A DNA stretch of 64,000 nt from Capsaspora owczarzaki ATCC 30864 (GCF_000151315.2 NW_011887293.1:1886100-1950099); one strand, 5' to 3'. Shown: positions 23,295 to 35,296, counted from the first letter of the stretch. Notes: a model not told the origin generated them from the sequence alone. Numbers and translations: made by a program.

Positions 23295-26200
23295 ATGGGA
23301 GACCGTCAGCCACCCATCCCGGCGCCCAAGCCTGCCAATCTCAAGCACCACCTCTCCAAGCGAGCGCAGCAGTTGCAACAGCTCGTCGCAGAGAAAATGC
23401 TCGATCGAACCAAGACCAGCCTGGACGTGGACGCCAGCACCCAGGTGAGCGACAAACCAAAAAAGGGGGGGGGGTTGTGGCATTGAGTGGGCAAAGAGGA
23501 CAAAAGAAGCAAAGTCTGAAAGAGGGGCGACGATGACGAACTGGAAAAAACAAAACTCAAAACTTGGGCAAGGAGGAAACGAAAAATTCTTAGCAAAACA
23601 CAGTACAAAACAAACCGACTGCAGCCCTCGCCCTGCATCAGTGCATCTGCGTTCCAACAAGTACCCCAAGCAGCAATAGGATACACCCAGTGTGGTGAAG
23701 TGCAAGCGTTGGTTAGGATGGGGATGGACGACCGAACAACAAAGTCGAATCGCAGGGTGACTGACACTTTTTTTTTGGTTTCCAAAAACATGAACGCTGC
23801 TCAGAAACTGGATGCTGCGCGCGGTGCACTGGACGAAATGGTCCGAGCTGCGGCCAGAGAGACCGACTTGACCAAGCCGTTGCAGACATACGCGCAGTCG
23901 TTGCCGCTAGAGTCGACGCTCGCTCAGATGCTGCTGCTCGTCGCAGAGTCCCAGGCCGAGCTCGAGCGCGCTCACGAGGATTTTCGCGTCACCAACAACT
24001 CGAGCTTTATTGACCGACAGCGCACCCAAATTCGCCTTGCCCAGGAGCTGGTAGAGGCGCATGCGCAGCTCGATCGCGACCGGTTGTACTATGACGCGAA
24101 AAAGAACGCGTTGCAGACAACGCCGCCGGGCAAGCAGCAGGACCGACGCAGTGCCAAGGTCACGGCGCTCCGCGCCCAGCTCGACGAGCGTGTGCAGCGC
24201 TACAACAACCAAGCAGTGACCTACTTGCAGGGCCTCGAAGTGGACCAGATGCAGGGGCTGCTCGCGCTCCTCACCAACCAGCACTCATACCACCAGCGAG
24301 CGACGCTTGCGACCGAGGCTGCCATCCGAAAACTGGTGCTCGGCTCGCGCATGTCGTCGACGTTGAATTCCGACACTCCCACCATCCAGTCGATTCTGGG
24401 CGACCAAAGGCGCGTGCCCGTCTCGCCGCTGTGCAAAGGGGTTGCTGTCATTTCGCACGCCCGCCTCAATCCTCAAGATCTCGCGTTTGAGAGGGGCCAG
24501 ACCGTGTTTATTCTGCGGGCAGGTGAGGGATTGTTCGTGCATGTGTTTGATTCGATGAGCGATTGACGTGCTGAAGAGTCCTCTCGTTGACGCGGTTGTT
24601 GTTTGCATAGATCTGCCCAACTCTACTGCTGAAGGCATGACGGTGGACGGGCGCATTGGTGTCTTCCCTTTCGACTGCGTCAATGTTCACGGCAAGGCGG
24701 TTTCGCCGTCGAGCGCACAGCTGCCGCCGCTGCCTGCATACCGGCCCATGCAAGATCTGAGCGAAACCTTCCATCATTCGCACGGAAAGCACCAATCGGG
24801 TGCTACTCTGGCAGTGCCGGTGGGATACAGCGCATCCACTTCATCCAATTCGTCAACCGGCAGTGGCGTAGAGCCTTCAGCACCGCCAGCTGAAGTGTAT
24901 GCGGCACAAACGCCTTACAGCAACCAGGGCACAGTGGAGCCGTCCTATTCCACCCCGTCTTCCCAGCCGCAGTCGACCACGCAGCAGCGGCGACCGTCTG
25001 CCAGCTTGCTCGTGCCTCCGACTTGCCCAGCACCAGCTCCCCCGCCGGGGTCCGCTGCTGCTGCTTCTTCTTCTTCGTCTTCTTCTGTTCCTGCCCCAAC
25101 TCCTGCTGCCTCGACGACGGGCATTTCTCCAGAAGCCAAGCCACACCGTCCGCCCCGGCAGCCTGGACAAGGCATGGCACCGGTTGCTGCACAAGCTGCA
25201 CCGCCGCGTCCGACTGCGCCAAAGCCGGTGACTCAAACGTCCGCCACCAGCGTTGCACCCGCGTCATCGTCGTCTGTGCCGGCACCAAACCCATTCCTGA
25301 CACAAGAAGCGGCAGAGCGTCAAAGGCAACACATCGACATGCGGATTCTCGGTACAAAGCAGGGTGTCGAGTCATCCAAAATCAACCCCTTCCTGACCGA
25401 TGCAGAGCTCATGCAGCTCGAAGGCAACGCACGGCAGCAACCCGTGCCGCGCACCCAGCAAGCGGCCACCAGTGCATCGCCAGTTGCTGCCGCTCGGCCT
25501 CCTGCAGGAGCGCAGCGCCGAGCACCGCCCCCGCCACCTCTGTCCACTCTGCTAGAAACGCCTGCTGCTTCCCGTACCGACGCACCTGTGGCAAGCCATA
25601 AACCTGTGCCAGCCCGCCCTTCGCAAGCGGCCATTGCGGCTGCGTTTGACGCGTACGGACCCACGCCTGCCAGCAAGATGCCCTCAACGAGTTACTTGGA
25701 CATTGGTGCAGCCGACCAGCAGGCAAACAAGGCGGCAGCCGACCCGCTTACCTCCATGATTGATGTACGTGGGGTGGGGTAGAGTGTAGCTTGTGCAGTG
25801 TTATTTCGCGCCGGTTTGTCACCTTAACTTGGCCACGCATTTTTTTTTGTTTTTTGCAGTCCGTCCTTGCTAGTCTCCGACAGAGCATCTCCGAGCTGGA
25901 TCGAGCCGCTGCTGCACCACCCAATTTGCTTGCGGCTGTGTTTAGCGAGCGCCTGAAAGACGAGCGTGGGAATCTCGTGTGCAAGGTGATTGACCAGGCC
26001 GACCGCGTTGTGACGCTCTGCGAGGGCCTTGTGAGCCATGTAGCAGCCGCGGTCAAAACGGCACCTGGGGCTCTCGACAGCTCCAACGATGCGCTCATTT
26101 CGAGCGTCTACATGACCAAAAACTACACCACAAACATGCTTGTCGACCTTCGGGAGCTATTGGCGACCGTGGGTGGCACGACCGAGCGCCAGCAAATTGT

Positions 26201-26426
26201 GCAGTGCATTCGCGCACTCGTTGAGAATGTCATGGGAGTGGTACAGTCTGTTCGTCAGGTGCATGTCCGCAGTTCCGAGGCCGCGACCGCTTTGCAACGC
26301 GAAATTGCCCAGAAGCACAGCACACGCCTTCGCGACGCTGTTGCCGGACTCATGGACGCCCTGTGCAATGCTCCTCCTCCGTCCCCGACCATTTCTCAAA
26401 AGCGGCGAGTCTCTCGCGAAGAGTGA
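23295..26426 (+). CDS. BAR-SH3 adaptor with NPF motifs and C-terminal helical domain
   Basis: Four exons, 23295-23444, 23805-24522, 24611-25764 and 25860-26426, give 862 residues. Residues about 10-270 are a long alpha-helical BAR-type region (KRAQQLQQLVAEKMLDRTKT, LPLESTLAQMLLLVAESQ), closest in feel to SH3BP1/Nadrin-type BARs. An SH3 domain follows (about 295-350: KGVAVISHARLNPQDLAFER, GQTVFILRA, then RIGVFPFDCVNV), split by an intron. A Pro/Ser/Ala-rich linker carries two NPFL motifs (APNPFLTQE and KINPFLTDAE), ligands for EH domains, plus proline-rich SH3 ligands. The C-terminal 190 residues are predicted all-helical and unfamiliar to me. Role inferred: membrane curvature and endocytic actin coupling. 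Start is the first ATG in the SH3-compatible frame. Confidence 0.8.
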
Positions 26427-26659
26427 TAGCCTTTTGTTGGATTGTCTTGGGCTGTAACAACGATTTTTGTAAAGTCCTGCATGAATACTTTTTAGTTCCA
26501 GAGTTCCCATCCCCAGCAATTCTCGTGTCACTCATGATCAACACAAAACAAACCTCAGTGATTTTGTTTACGCCTCCGAAAAAAAAGAGTCAAAGGTCAG
26601 TCTCAGTTTGTCTCAATCTCAGTCTCAGTTTGTCTCAATCTCACAACGTTAGCAGCCGC

Positions 26660-27416
26660 ATGTCGTCGTCTTCGCCACCAAGCACGCCTGCTCGCTTGGG
26701 CCAGCTCGGTGCAACGCTCTACACATGCGAGACGTGCCATCGGCGGAAGGTTCGGTGCGACCGACAGGCCCCATGTGGCAACTGCATCCGAATGGTAAAA
26801 CGTCAATGCGCGCGCAAAGTTGAGCCAAAGGCTCCCATCGTCACAGGACGATCTCGACTCACTCCCGTTGTTTGTCATCGATTCGCACGGGTTTTGATTG
26901 GAGCAGGGAATGTCGGCGACGTGCGTTGCGCGATCACACACGCCCCGTCGCGTCCCGCTGCGCCTCCACAACGACGTTCGAGAGCGGCAGCTGAGCGAGC
27001 CGGTCGAGATAGAAGGTCTCCCAACCCCAAGTCCGGTGAGAATATGCACACAAGAACAAGACAACGCCGAGAGCAGTTGGAAACATGACACCACCAGGAG
27101 GCGGGGGAGCATGGGGACGAATTGCTTGTCACTGACCATCGTGTAACCATTTGGATGCAGGCACTCGTGTTTGAGATTGCGCGCCGAATTCACCAGGTCG
27201 AGCAATTGGACAAGGAGATTGCGTGGGACGATTCCGAGGAGCAGCCGTTCAATCCGGAGCGATATCGGGCAGTGCTAGTGAATGAGGACACGCTCTTAGA
27301 CGACGAGCTGCTCTCCGATCGCGAGTCAAAGCACGAAGAGTCTGATCACTCTACATCCCAAGAGAGCACGAAAAGCAATGAAGACAGCAATGCTGAAGAA
27401 GATGGTGGCACTCAGA

Positions 27417-27450
<34 letters not shown>

Positions 27451-28070
27451 CGACGACGAGGACGAAGACGAGGACGACGAGGACGAGGGCGACGCTGAAA
27501 TTGACGACAGCGATGATGCTGATGAGCAGACCAGCCGTCGTGCAACACGCAAGGCGCAGAGTCAGAGCCGCGCATCTCAATCCTCAGCAGCTATTGGGAC
27601 CCCGAGGGTGTCTCCGCGCAGGCAGCAGGCTGAGGCGACGACGGCGACTGGGCGAACGCTGCACGGCAACAAACGGGCTCGAAGCGAATCGTCAGGCTCA
27701 ACTTCATCGGACAGCGACGACTACGACACTGCCTCATCTAGCGATGATGACAATCGTGGCGATGATAACACTGGCGATGCTGCGTCGAATCAGGACCGAG
27801 CTCGCTCGCTCACGTCGCGTCCACGACGTGTGACTGTTGAGCGACTTTCCCATCGAGAGCGTGTTCGCCGACGAGACCAGGCCATGCTGGGATTCCGTCG
27901 CTCGGCACACGTTGCCATAGGTATGTGGGTTGGTTTTTGGAGTGTTGCAGGTGGTTTGTGCGTTGGTAGCAATTGATTGACTGTTTGCTTGTTATTGTGT
28001 TGTTTGCGCAGGGTTTTGTGTGCAGGAGCAAATTCGGCAACTCGTGCACTCCATCGCAGATTACATGTGA
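26660..28070 (+). CDS. Zn2Cys6 binuclear-cluster protein with acidic region
   Basis: Four exons, 26660-26794, 26907-27035, 27161-27920 and 28012-28070, total 360 residues. The N-terminal cluster is CETCHRRKVRCDRQAPCGNC, then IRM|GMSATC across the first splice. The spacing C-x2-C-x6-C-x5-C-x2-C-x8-C matches the fungal-type GAL4 zinc cluster; without splicing the last cysteine would come from a different frame. After it come a short basic linker, a helical segment FEIARRIHQVEQLDKEIAWD, a long Asp/Glu-rich tract (about residues 155-185) and a Ser/Asp-rich stretch, ending in a helix EQIRQLVHSIADYM. No fungal middle-homology domain is present. It probably binds DNA as a transcription regulator; the acidic tract may activate or bind histones. 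Confidence 0.8.
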
Positions 28071-28337
28071 CATTCGTCTGCTTGTTATGACCTTTTTTGT
28101 GTTTGTGTGTGTGTGTGTGTTTGTAGTTAATATCAATACTTTTTGAATCGCTGTTTGTGGAACCAGTCGTTTCGTCTGTGGTGTTTCATTGTTAAAATGC
28201 AGCAAGCGGAAGCCGTTCTCGTGCGACGACTGCAATCACTCAGTATGTTCCAACCGTAACTGTGCCTGTTGGCCTTATGAGCAAGAGTGCACGTTTCCAC
28301 TCTATCCAATCCGAATCCAATCCAGAGGATGGCAAAC
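28071..28337. other. Short intergenic region, no gene seen
   Basis: The 267 bp between the Zn2Cys6 stop and the HAUS7-like start contain a (GT)n stretch at about 28099-28122 and nothing else recognisable. Confidence 0.5.
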
Positions 28338-29859
28338 ATGGAGGAGGCCTTGAAATTGAAAATTTGGCGCCAAAACATTCTCAATCGTTTGGTTGCGCTC
28401 TTTGTTGGACTGCCGGCATTGTCAGACTGCCCGCTGGCCGAGGCGCATGCGTGGAGCACTGAACGAGCGTTTGGACCTGGCCAAGGCCGTCTTGAGCTGA
28501 TCGAGTGGCTCGTCCAAGAGTAAGGAGTTTGGTGTATTGGATGCAGAGAGCACTGGATCCACGCTCACCTGCATGCGATGATGCACTCCAGGATTGACCC
28601 GCTGCTCGCCGGTACGCCCATTCGTGGACTTGCGCAGGATCAAGACGCGCACGCCCAGCGCGAGCAAAGTGAGGGTCATGCAAGTGTGCTATTGAGTGGA
28701 CCAACCATTCATTGCGTTTCACTTGTTTGGTTTGAACAGAACTCTTAATCTTGCTGGCGACGCTCGGGCTATGTGAAGAAACCGACGTGCATCTCATTCA
28801 GGTAGTAGACAGTCATTGATATTGATGAACATTCTTCATTCCGGCATTTCGCGCGAAAAAAAGCAACGCAACTGCCATCTCACTTGACCTGCTCGCTGCA
28901 ATGGTTGAGTAGGGCACTGCGCAAATTGAGCGACAAATACTATTGATGAACAGCCTGACAGAGCTGGCAGTTATTGCTCGAAGGCCCGTGGCGACCGACC
29001 GATTGCTGCAACCAATGCGAAAAATGAACGAGCTCGCCGCCTCGGACGCACTCTGGAGCATGCTGTCCACAAACGGGAACATTCTAGATGCCAACATGGC
29101 AGCGATGCTTGCCGGCGATTCAAAAAAGTAGGTCAATTAAGAAACAAAAGGGGAACATCTTTTTTTGTTTAAAGGTCAGCTCACTTTTGAACGAATTTGA
29201 CAAACAAATCAGACCTGTGCCGAGCCTGGTACAGCTGCAACAAGTCGTGAACAGCGTGCAAGGTGCCACCGAAGAAATGCAATCACAATTGCAGGACCTC
29301 CTGACGCATCTGGGACGCGAGCGGACGGAGCAAGCATTGCCGTTGCTCGCGGATGCCCAGCAACAAGCCCAGTTTGCAGACACGGCTGTTGCATTGCGTG
29401 ATGCACTGCATCAGTTCAAGCAAGTCGCTCAGAGGGATATTCGACCCTGGCTGCGAAAAGCGTCGCCAGCACCCTCAGGTAACGTTCACATGCAGTCGCA
29501 ACGATCGTTTCAGTGTATGCTCGCATTCTGAATCAACACGCTGCATTCATGTTGCTAGAACTCGGAGCCGCGGCTATGGCTGTATGCGATCAACAAAAGC
29601 GGCTCAATCAGGTACGGATTACCGACTTTGCAGGCATCCTCACAAACAAACGCTCATTTTCTTTTCCTTCCTTCCTTTTTCACTATTGCTCCAGTTTTAC
29701 GGCAACCTCTCAACGACACACAAGCTTCTCGCCAAAAGCATCACAGCTGCCACAGAGAGCAGCCCCGCACCAACCGACAGTGTGGACAAGCTGCGTGAAT
29801 TGTTGCAGATGGCTCGCGTGGTTCAAGAGTATTTGGCACAGGTGGCAGCTGCTTATTGA
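28338..29859 (+). CDS. Augmin complex subunit 7-like coiled-coil protein
   Basis: Seven exons, 28338-28519, 28592-28668, 28740-28801, 28913-29127, 29180-29478, 29559-29611 and 29695-29859, give 350 residues (human HAUS7 about 368). The N-terminus has the HAUS7-like pattern of a WRQNILNRLVAL helix, a DCPLAEAHAWSTERAFGP segment and RLELIEWLVQEIDPLLAG, then KLLILLATLGLCEETDVHLI. The remaining two thirds are coiled coil (LVQLQQVVNSVQGATEEMQ; DKLRELLQMARVVQEYLAQV). Augmin nucleates microtubules from spindle microtubules through gamma-tubulin recruitment. An alternative ATG lies three codons upstream at 28329. The stop codon overlaps the 3' end of the convergent XRCC3 coding sequence. The family call rests on pattern similarity at the N-terminus, not on a diagnostic motif. 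Confidence 0.6.
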
Positions 29860-31861
29860 ATACACACACCCTTCACTCCATCGTTATCGATCACATACAT
29901 TGCTCGCACGTTGGGCAAATGTGGGGCGAGCACTATATGCAAGCTTCGGATGACCACGGAGGCGGCAGGTGCTGCGCGCTGCTCTGCCTGCAAAAGCGCC
30001 GCCTGGAGCGCAGAGTGCTCCTCTTCGTCATAGTGCCCTCCTCGCTTTGCAGCAGCTCCGAGCGCCAACTCGGCCATCTGAGTGGCATGATTCATGCGCG
30101 AGGACAGCCGCCGCAACAAGACGCGCATGTTGATCAGGTTGGACCACGCCAATCCCAACGCAGGGATGACGGCAGATCCCCCAGCGCCGCCGCCAGACAA
30201 GTGAGCGTATGCAGAGGCCACAGCAGGATGGCCCCGTGGCAGCCGGACTGGCGGGAAGATGGCAGAGGCGACCAGCGCGGCGTCTTTCGGCGGCTGTTGC
30301 CAACCATCGATCGACTGCATCGAAGCCCAGAGCAATGGCATTGTAGAATCGTCACTGGAGTTGGATGTGGCAGACCCGGAAGATGAGGATGATGATGACG
30401 ATGATGAAGCACTCGATCCGTCACGGCGGAAATCATCCGACACTTGGTTGATGCACACGATCGGCACATGCAAACGGCAAGAGAGCTCTTGGAGACAGGT
30501 GCCGATGCGCCCAAGGCTCTTGGCGCGCTGGGACAGCTGCGAGAACTCGTACTCGCCGCGGAAGAGAGCCGCCACCGAGTCCAGGACCACAAGGCGCACG
30601 TTCCGTTCACGGACGAGACGCTCCAGCTGCCGTTCGATGACGATGAGCAACTCATCCACCGAGCCAATGTGTTGCACGTAAATGTTATCTCTCGGATCGC
30701 CCGTGGGGACCAACGCGGCCAGCGACTCTGGACTCTGAGCGCGCCAGCGTGCAACAAAGGGATCGGTGACTTGGTGCAGGCGTCGCTTCGGAAATGCACT
30801 CTCTGTGGCCAGAAACGCTGCACAGCCAGCCAGACCACCAAGATGCTCGGGAAGCTGCACCGTGAGACAGAGCTGCAGAGCGAGCTGCGACTTGCCCGTC
30901 GCGCTTTCGCCAACAATCTCTGTGATTCCCCGCGACAGAATGCCGCCACCGAGCGCCCGATCGAGCAATACACACCCAGTTGTGAGTCTGCGCACGCAGC
31001 ATCCGTGTGCACACGAGTCTGCACTGGCGCAGCACGCCAGCAATTCTCGTGCGGTGGGCGCTCGCCATTGCGTGGTGTTCTTGCCTGGACTTGGAACGGG
31101 ATGCAGAAAGCGCGGCAGCACAGCGCGCGCAATGGCGGATTGCAGGTCTCGAATGTCCGTCTTGTTTAACCGTGTTACTCGCTCGATTTCCGCCGAGCTC
31201 AGATGCAGAACCTGTGCCAGCGTTGTGAAGCGTGCTTCAAAAACCAAGTCCAAATGTGAAACACGCACACAAAGCGAAACACAACACAATAAAGTCAGCA
31301 ATCGCAAAAACCCAAACACTGAAACATCAAAGTCAAAGTGCAGTCAGCGTGAATGTATATCAAAAGGCGCGCTGGGACGTGGAGTGCAAGTGTGAGCGAG
31401 AAACGAGATTGAAAAGCAGAGTGAAACAGAAAAAAATTCCCGCCAAAAACCAAAAACAAAGCGTGCAATGAGCAGGTTGTTTCAGACGCTCGGCGTTGGT
31501 TTGGCTGGCCCAGAGCACCGCCACAAAGCCAAGCACCTTGAGAAAACAACACGGCTTGAAGGAGCGTGACGGATACCCCCCCCCTCTCCGGTAGAGCTGC
31601 AACAACGGGCCAGCATCCAGACCGCGGGGGCTGTTTGCAAGTCGATGCAAAAACGAAGCGCGCGTATCGTTTACCCGTGTGCAGTGCCGCCACTATCCGT
31701 GGGGCCAGGTCAGCAATCTGGTCTAGCAACGCAGGTCGTTGCGGAGCGAGCTCGGAGGGCGATCGGACGGACGCAAGCGATGACGACGAGAGCCGCTGAA
31801 GGCTTTGGCTTTCGCTCGGCGTCCGACTCTGGCTTTGACTCGAGCTCTGACTACTTGACAT
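29853..31861 (-). CDS. XRCC3: RAD51 paralogue XRCC3
   Basis: Exons 31861-31675 and 31234-29853 give 522 residues (human 346). After a Ser/Gln-rich leader, LAQVLHLSSAEIERVTRL begins the helical N-domain. The RecA-type core has GGGILSRGITEIVG, Walker A GESATGKS, QLALQLCLTVQLPEHLGGL, a TESAFPKRRL segment and Walker B RLVVLDSVAALFRGEYEF, then VPIVCINQVSDD. The tail ALGLAWSNLINMRVLLRR and VLAPHLPNVRAMYVIDNDGV completes the XRCC3 pattern. A Ser-rich loop (about 15 Ser) after SDDF and an insertion before ALGLAW account for extra length. It forms the CX3 complex with RAD51C for homologous recombination. The start lies 116 bp from the divergent POLA2 start. Confidence 0.92.
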
Positions 31862-31977
31862 GACCATCCAGCACAAGCAAAAATAAAAGAGTGCATCAGC
31901 ATGAACGCCACGAAAGGTTGGATCTCTTGATGCACAATCACTCTCTCACTCTATTCTTTTTTCTGTATTCTGCTCGA
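31862..31977. promoter_or_regulatory. 116-bp bidirectional promoter between XRCC3 and POLA2
   Basis: Both start codons flank this segment, so the core promoters and 5' untranslated regions of both genes must lie within it or overlap the neighbouring coding ends. It has an AAATAAAAGAG element near 31881 and a pyrimidine-rich stretch (CTCTCTCACTCTATTC) before the POLA2 ATG. No known factor site can be asserted. Confidence 0.6.
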
Positions 31978-34900
31978 ATGGCGACGACCAGCGAGATTAT
32001 CAGCGAGTTTGCGGACATTGGGCAGAAGCTCTCCGACGATCTCGTTGCGCAGTGTGAGTGGTTTCACGCGGTTGTACGTGTTTGCACCGGTGCAGCTAGT
32101 GGTAGCCAACGGCAGCGCCGAGAGTGGGTCGGAGGACTTCAAGTGGATGTTTCTTGGTTTTGGTTTTGGCGGGAAATCGGCAATGGATTTGAGAGCAGTG
32201 GCGGTGCTGCCTCGTCGCACCACAGACCCTCCCGCCCCTCGTTTCATGACAGATACACATTGTACAGTAAATGCATGGAGTACCACGCGCTGCATCGGTT
32301 GGACGACGGCGAGAAGGAGGGCGGCACGATCAAATCCATCATGATAAAGGATTTGGCGGGAAATCATCAACTCCATTTCCTCACTCACTGCTGCTGCGCC
32401 ACTTGTCCACCCTGGCTCACTCTGTGCAACTGTGCTGCATCTGACACCAGGCTTGACGATCTGCAACCGATTCGACGTGTCTGCCGAGACGCTCGCGGCC
32501 AAGTGGGAGGCGTTTGCCAGCGCGAGCGATTCGTCTCGCCGCCTCGGCGCCGACGACCTCGCCTCGCTCCAGAAGCAGCTGCAGGACCAAGAGCGACAAC
32601 AACAAAATCAGCGCTCAGCCACCAAGAAACGCCCGGCCAATGCGCCCATCCCAACGACCGTGTCTCCCGCCAAGGTGGACCTTGCCTCAACCACCTTTGA
32701 CAAGCGCACTGTTCACATTGTGGATGAGTCCATTCTCAGTCTCTACGGCATGTCTGACCAAATGTCCTCACGCAGCTCGAAGGACACGGTGAGTTGTGAT
32801 GTTGATGTTGTCGCGTTGTGAAAAGCGCAAAACGCTTTTTGACTGACACTGTAGAATGTGTCGCGCAGCCCAACAAGCGTCCGTTCGGCACACCACCGCC
32901 AAACCGCGTCTCCGACACCATAGGCTCACCCTTGCTGCTGTCTCCGACCAGCCTGTCTCCTACTCGGTAACACTAAACCTGGATGAGGCTCCTTTGGCTA
33001 ACTTGAGCGTTTGGTGCTAACTTTGACTGTTTTGGCTCCCCCCGTCCTCATCTGAAAACAACACTTGCAACCTCGTCCCCTTGCAGCAACCTTCCTTCGA
33101 AAGCCTTTTCAGAGCGCTCGAATGCAGGAAAGGTCGAGTTCATCTTGAACGAGGCCTTGCCACCGTGGCGACGCCCTGCCAACGCTGGTCCGCGCACCAT
33201 CGACATGGGCATGTTTGAGAGTTGCCAACTGACTCCGTATCGCTTCATGTTGCAAAAAGTTACCGACAAGGCTGAAGGTGAGAGAGAGAGTTTACAAAAA
33301 AAAAAAAAAACAAAAAAAAAACTCAAACACTTGTCCCTGACTGTGAAAACGCTGCAGTTCTCGACCAAAAGATTGAAGAGTTGGGCGCGCTGATCCGCAA
33401 GCAGCAACTTCCCAACGCGCCAGCATCGTTCGACCATGTTGGTCTCGCCAAGCAGGTATAGCAGCGGCAGTTTTGCTTTTGTCTTTTTTGTTGGCAAGTT
33501 CCGCCGCCTCAGTCCTCTCCTTTCGCACCATTTGCTCCCCAACAGGCCATGGCGACCGTTGCTGGTCGCATCTGCAGCGATGCTGGAAACGGAAAATTGA
33601 ACGATGTCTCGATTCTTCTTGAAGGCTCGCGCGACGTGTGCAACGGTGTGCGCATTCCCCTGGACATGCGCTCTTTGGATCACTTTTCAGCCTTTCCTGG
33701 ACAAGTCAGTGCTGATTTTGAGATCTGGCTTGACCAGATTGCGTGGTGCTGGCAACAGTAGCGAACTCTCATTAATGCGATGTTGAATGGACCAGATTGT
33801 CGTGGCTCAAGGATATAACATCACTGGGACCAAGTTCAGCGTGCAGCCGCACTCGTTTTTCACGGTAAGTCCTGGAGAGAAGTTGCTGAACAGGGTCTGT
33901 GTTGTTGCTTGTTGAATCTGTCAACCACCCGGCAATCCATTCTCAACCGCCCTTCGTCCCCGCCCCTTCTCTCTGTGCAGAGCGCACCCAAACCCATGCA
34001 ACAAACCGAAACGGCACAGCTGTTGGACTACTGGGCGCCGTACCGAAGCGGCAATCGGCCATTGTCCATTGTGGCAGCTGCCGGTCCCTTCAGCGGAACA
34101 GACGATCTAAGTTTTGCTCCCTTGATGGAGTTGGCCACGCAAGTTGGCAATTCAGAGCCGGACGTGCTCATCTTGGTAGGGTCGAGGTTTCCAGAGCCTG
34201 AAGTTGACGCTTTCACAAACGTGCTCATTTGCGTATTTGTCTCTTGTAGATGGGTCCGTTCGTCGACGAGCAACATCCCGGTGTTGCTGCAGGAGAGTTG
34301 GATGTTACCTTTGAGGATCTCTTCCGCGAGGCGGTCAACGACACTGTGCACAAGCTGCTCAACAGCTATTCCGGGCTTCACATTGTGATTGTCCCCTCGC
34401 TCCGCGATGTTGTTCATGACAAAATCATGCCTCAGCCTCCTTTCCCCGAGGAGCTGGTTCAGCCTCACGAGGTAAGTATGCCTTGTTTTGCCGAACGGTG
34501 CTTCTTCTTTCTTCTTCTTGTGATGCTCAAAATCCGACCCTGGATTCTGTATTCGATGTACAGCGGCTGATGCTTTGCTCAAACCCCGGAACGTTTGTCA
34601 TCAATGAGGTGACAATCGGCATTATCACGTCCGATATCTTGTTCCACCTTAGTTCGGAGGAGACTGCACGGTATGGCGCACAGTCGCATTTGATCCATCC
34701 ATACGAAACGAATCTGTGACTGACCCCTGTGATTCTGTCAATCTCGTTTCTTTTAGAGCTCGAGCTGGCGACACGAGTGATCGTCTGGCCCGCTTGGCTG
34801 GGCATCTGCTCGATCAACGCAGGTATGGTTTTGGTGCGTTTGAACTGCATATTCCACCTGCCCGTTGTGGAGCTCACGTCTTCCATTTTCTCGACTTTTC

Positions 34901-35296
34901 GCAACAACCAGCTTCTATCCGCTGTTCCCTCCTGCACTCGGCACCAACACCGAGCTGACGCATCGCAAGCAGCTCGATCTTCCCGTGACGCCCGATGTGC
35001 TCATTCTGCCGTCGGACCTCAAGTTCTTTGCCAAGGTACGAAGATGAGTGATTGTTGCACGTGTGGCATTCTTGGGCAAGGTACTTGGTGTCTCATCACG
35101 CAACGTCGTTCATTCTGGCCAGATTGTTCAACAAACCGTGTGCGTGAATCCTGGCCGCCTCACGCGCGACAAGACGGGTGGCACCTATGCCAAACTGACC
35201 GTCTTCCCTCCACGTGAAGAAGATGTTCCTGCTGGCATGAACACTGTATTGCACCATGTCGCTCGGCGGACTCGTGCCGAGATTGTGCGCATTTGA
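31978..35296 (+). CDS. POLA2: DNA polymerase alpha subunit B (primase complex 70-kDa subunit)
   Basis: Thirteen exons: 31978-32053, 32451-32788, 32869-32966, 33087-33277, 33358-33455, 33546-33704, 33796-33864, 33981-34175, 34250-34471, 34564-34670, 34757-34822, 34912-35035 and 35123-35296, giving 638 residues (human 598). The N-terminus has a small helical domain (MATTSEIISEFADIGQKL) and a Pro/Ser linker. Then comes an OB-fold (GRICSDAGNGKLNDVSILLE, RIPLDMRSLDHFSAFPGQ) and the inactive calcineurin-like phosphoesterase domain: SIVAAAGPFSGTDDLSFAPL, DVLILMGPFVDEQHPGV, VPSLRDVVHD, LCSNPGTFVINEVTIGIITS and PDVLILPSDLKFFAK, ending VNPGRLTRDKTGGTYAKLTV. It tethers Pol alpha to primase and the replisome in the nucleus. 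Confidence 0.95.
32054..32450 (+). other. First POLA2 intron
   Basis: At 397 bp this is the longest POLA2 intron; the others are mostly 70-120 bp. The donor is GTGAGT and the acceptor ACACCAG. It reads open in one frame for much of its length, but using that frame would disrupt the N-terminal helical domain. Confidence 0.6.
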
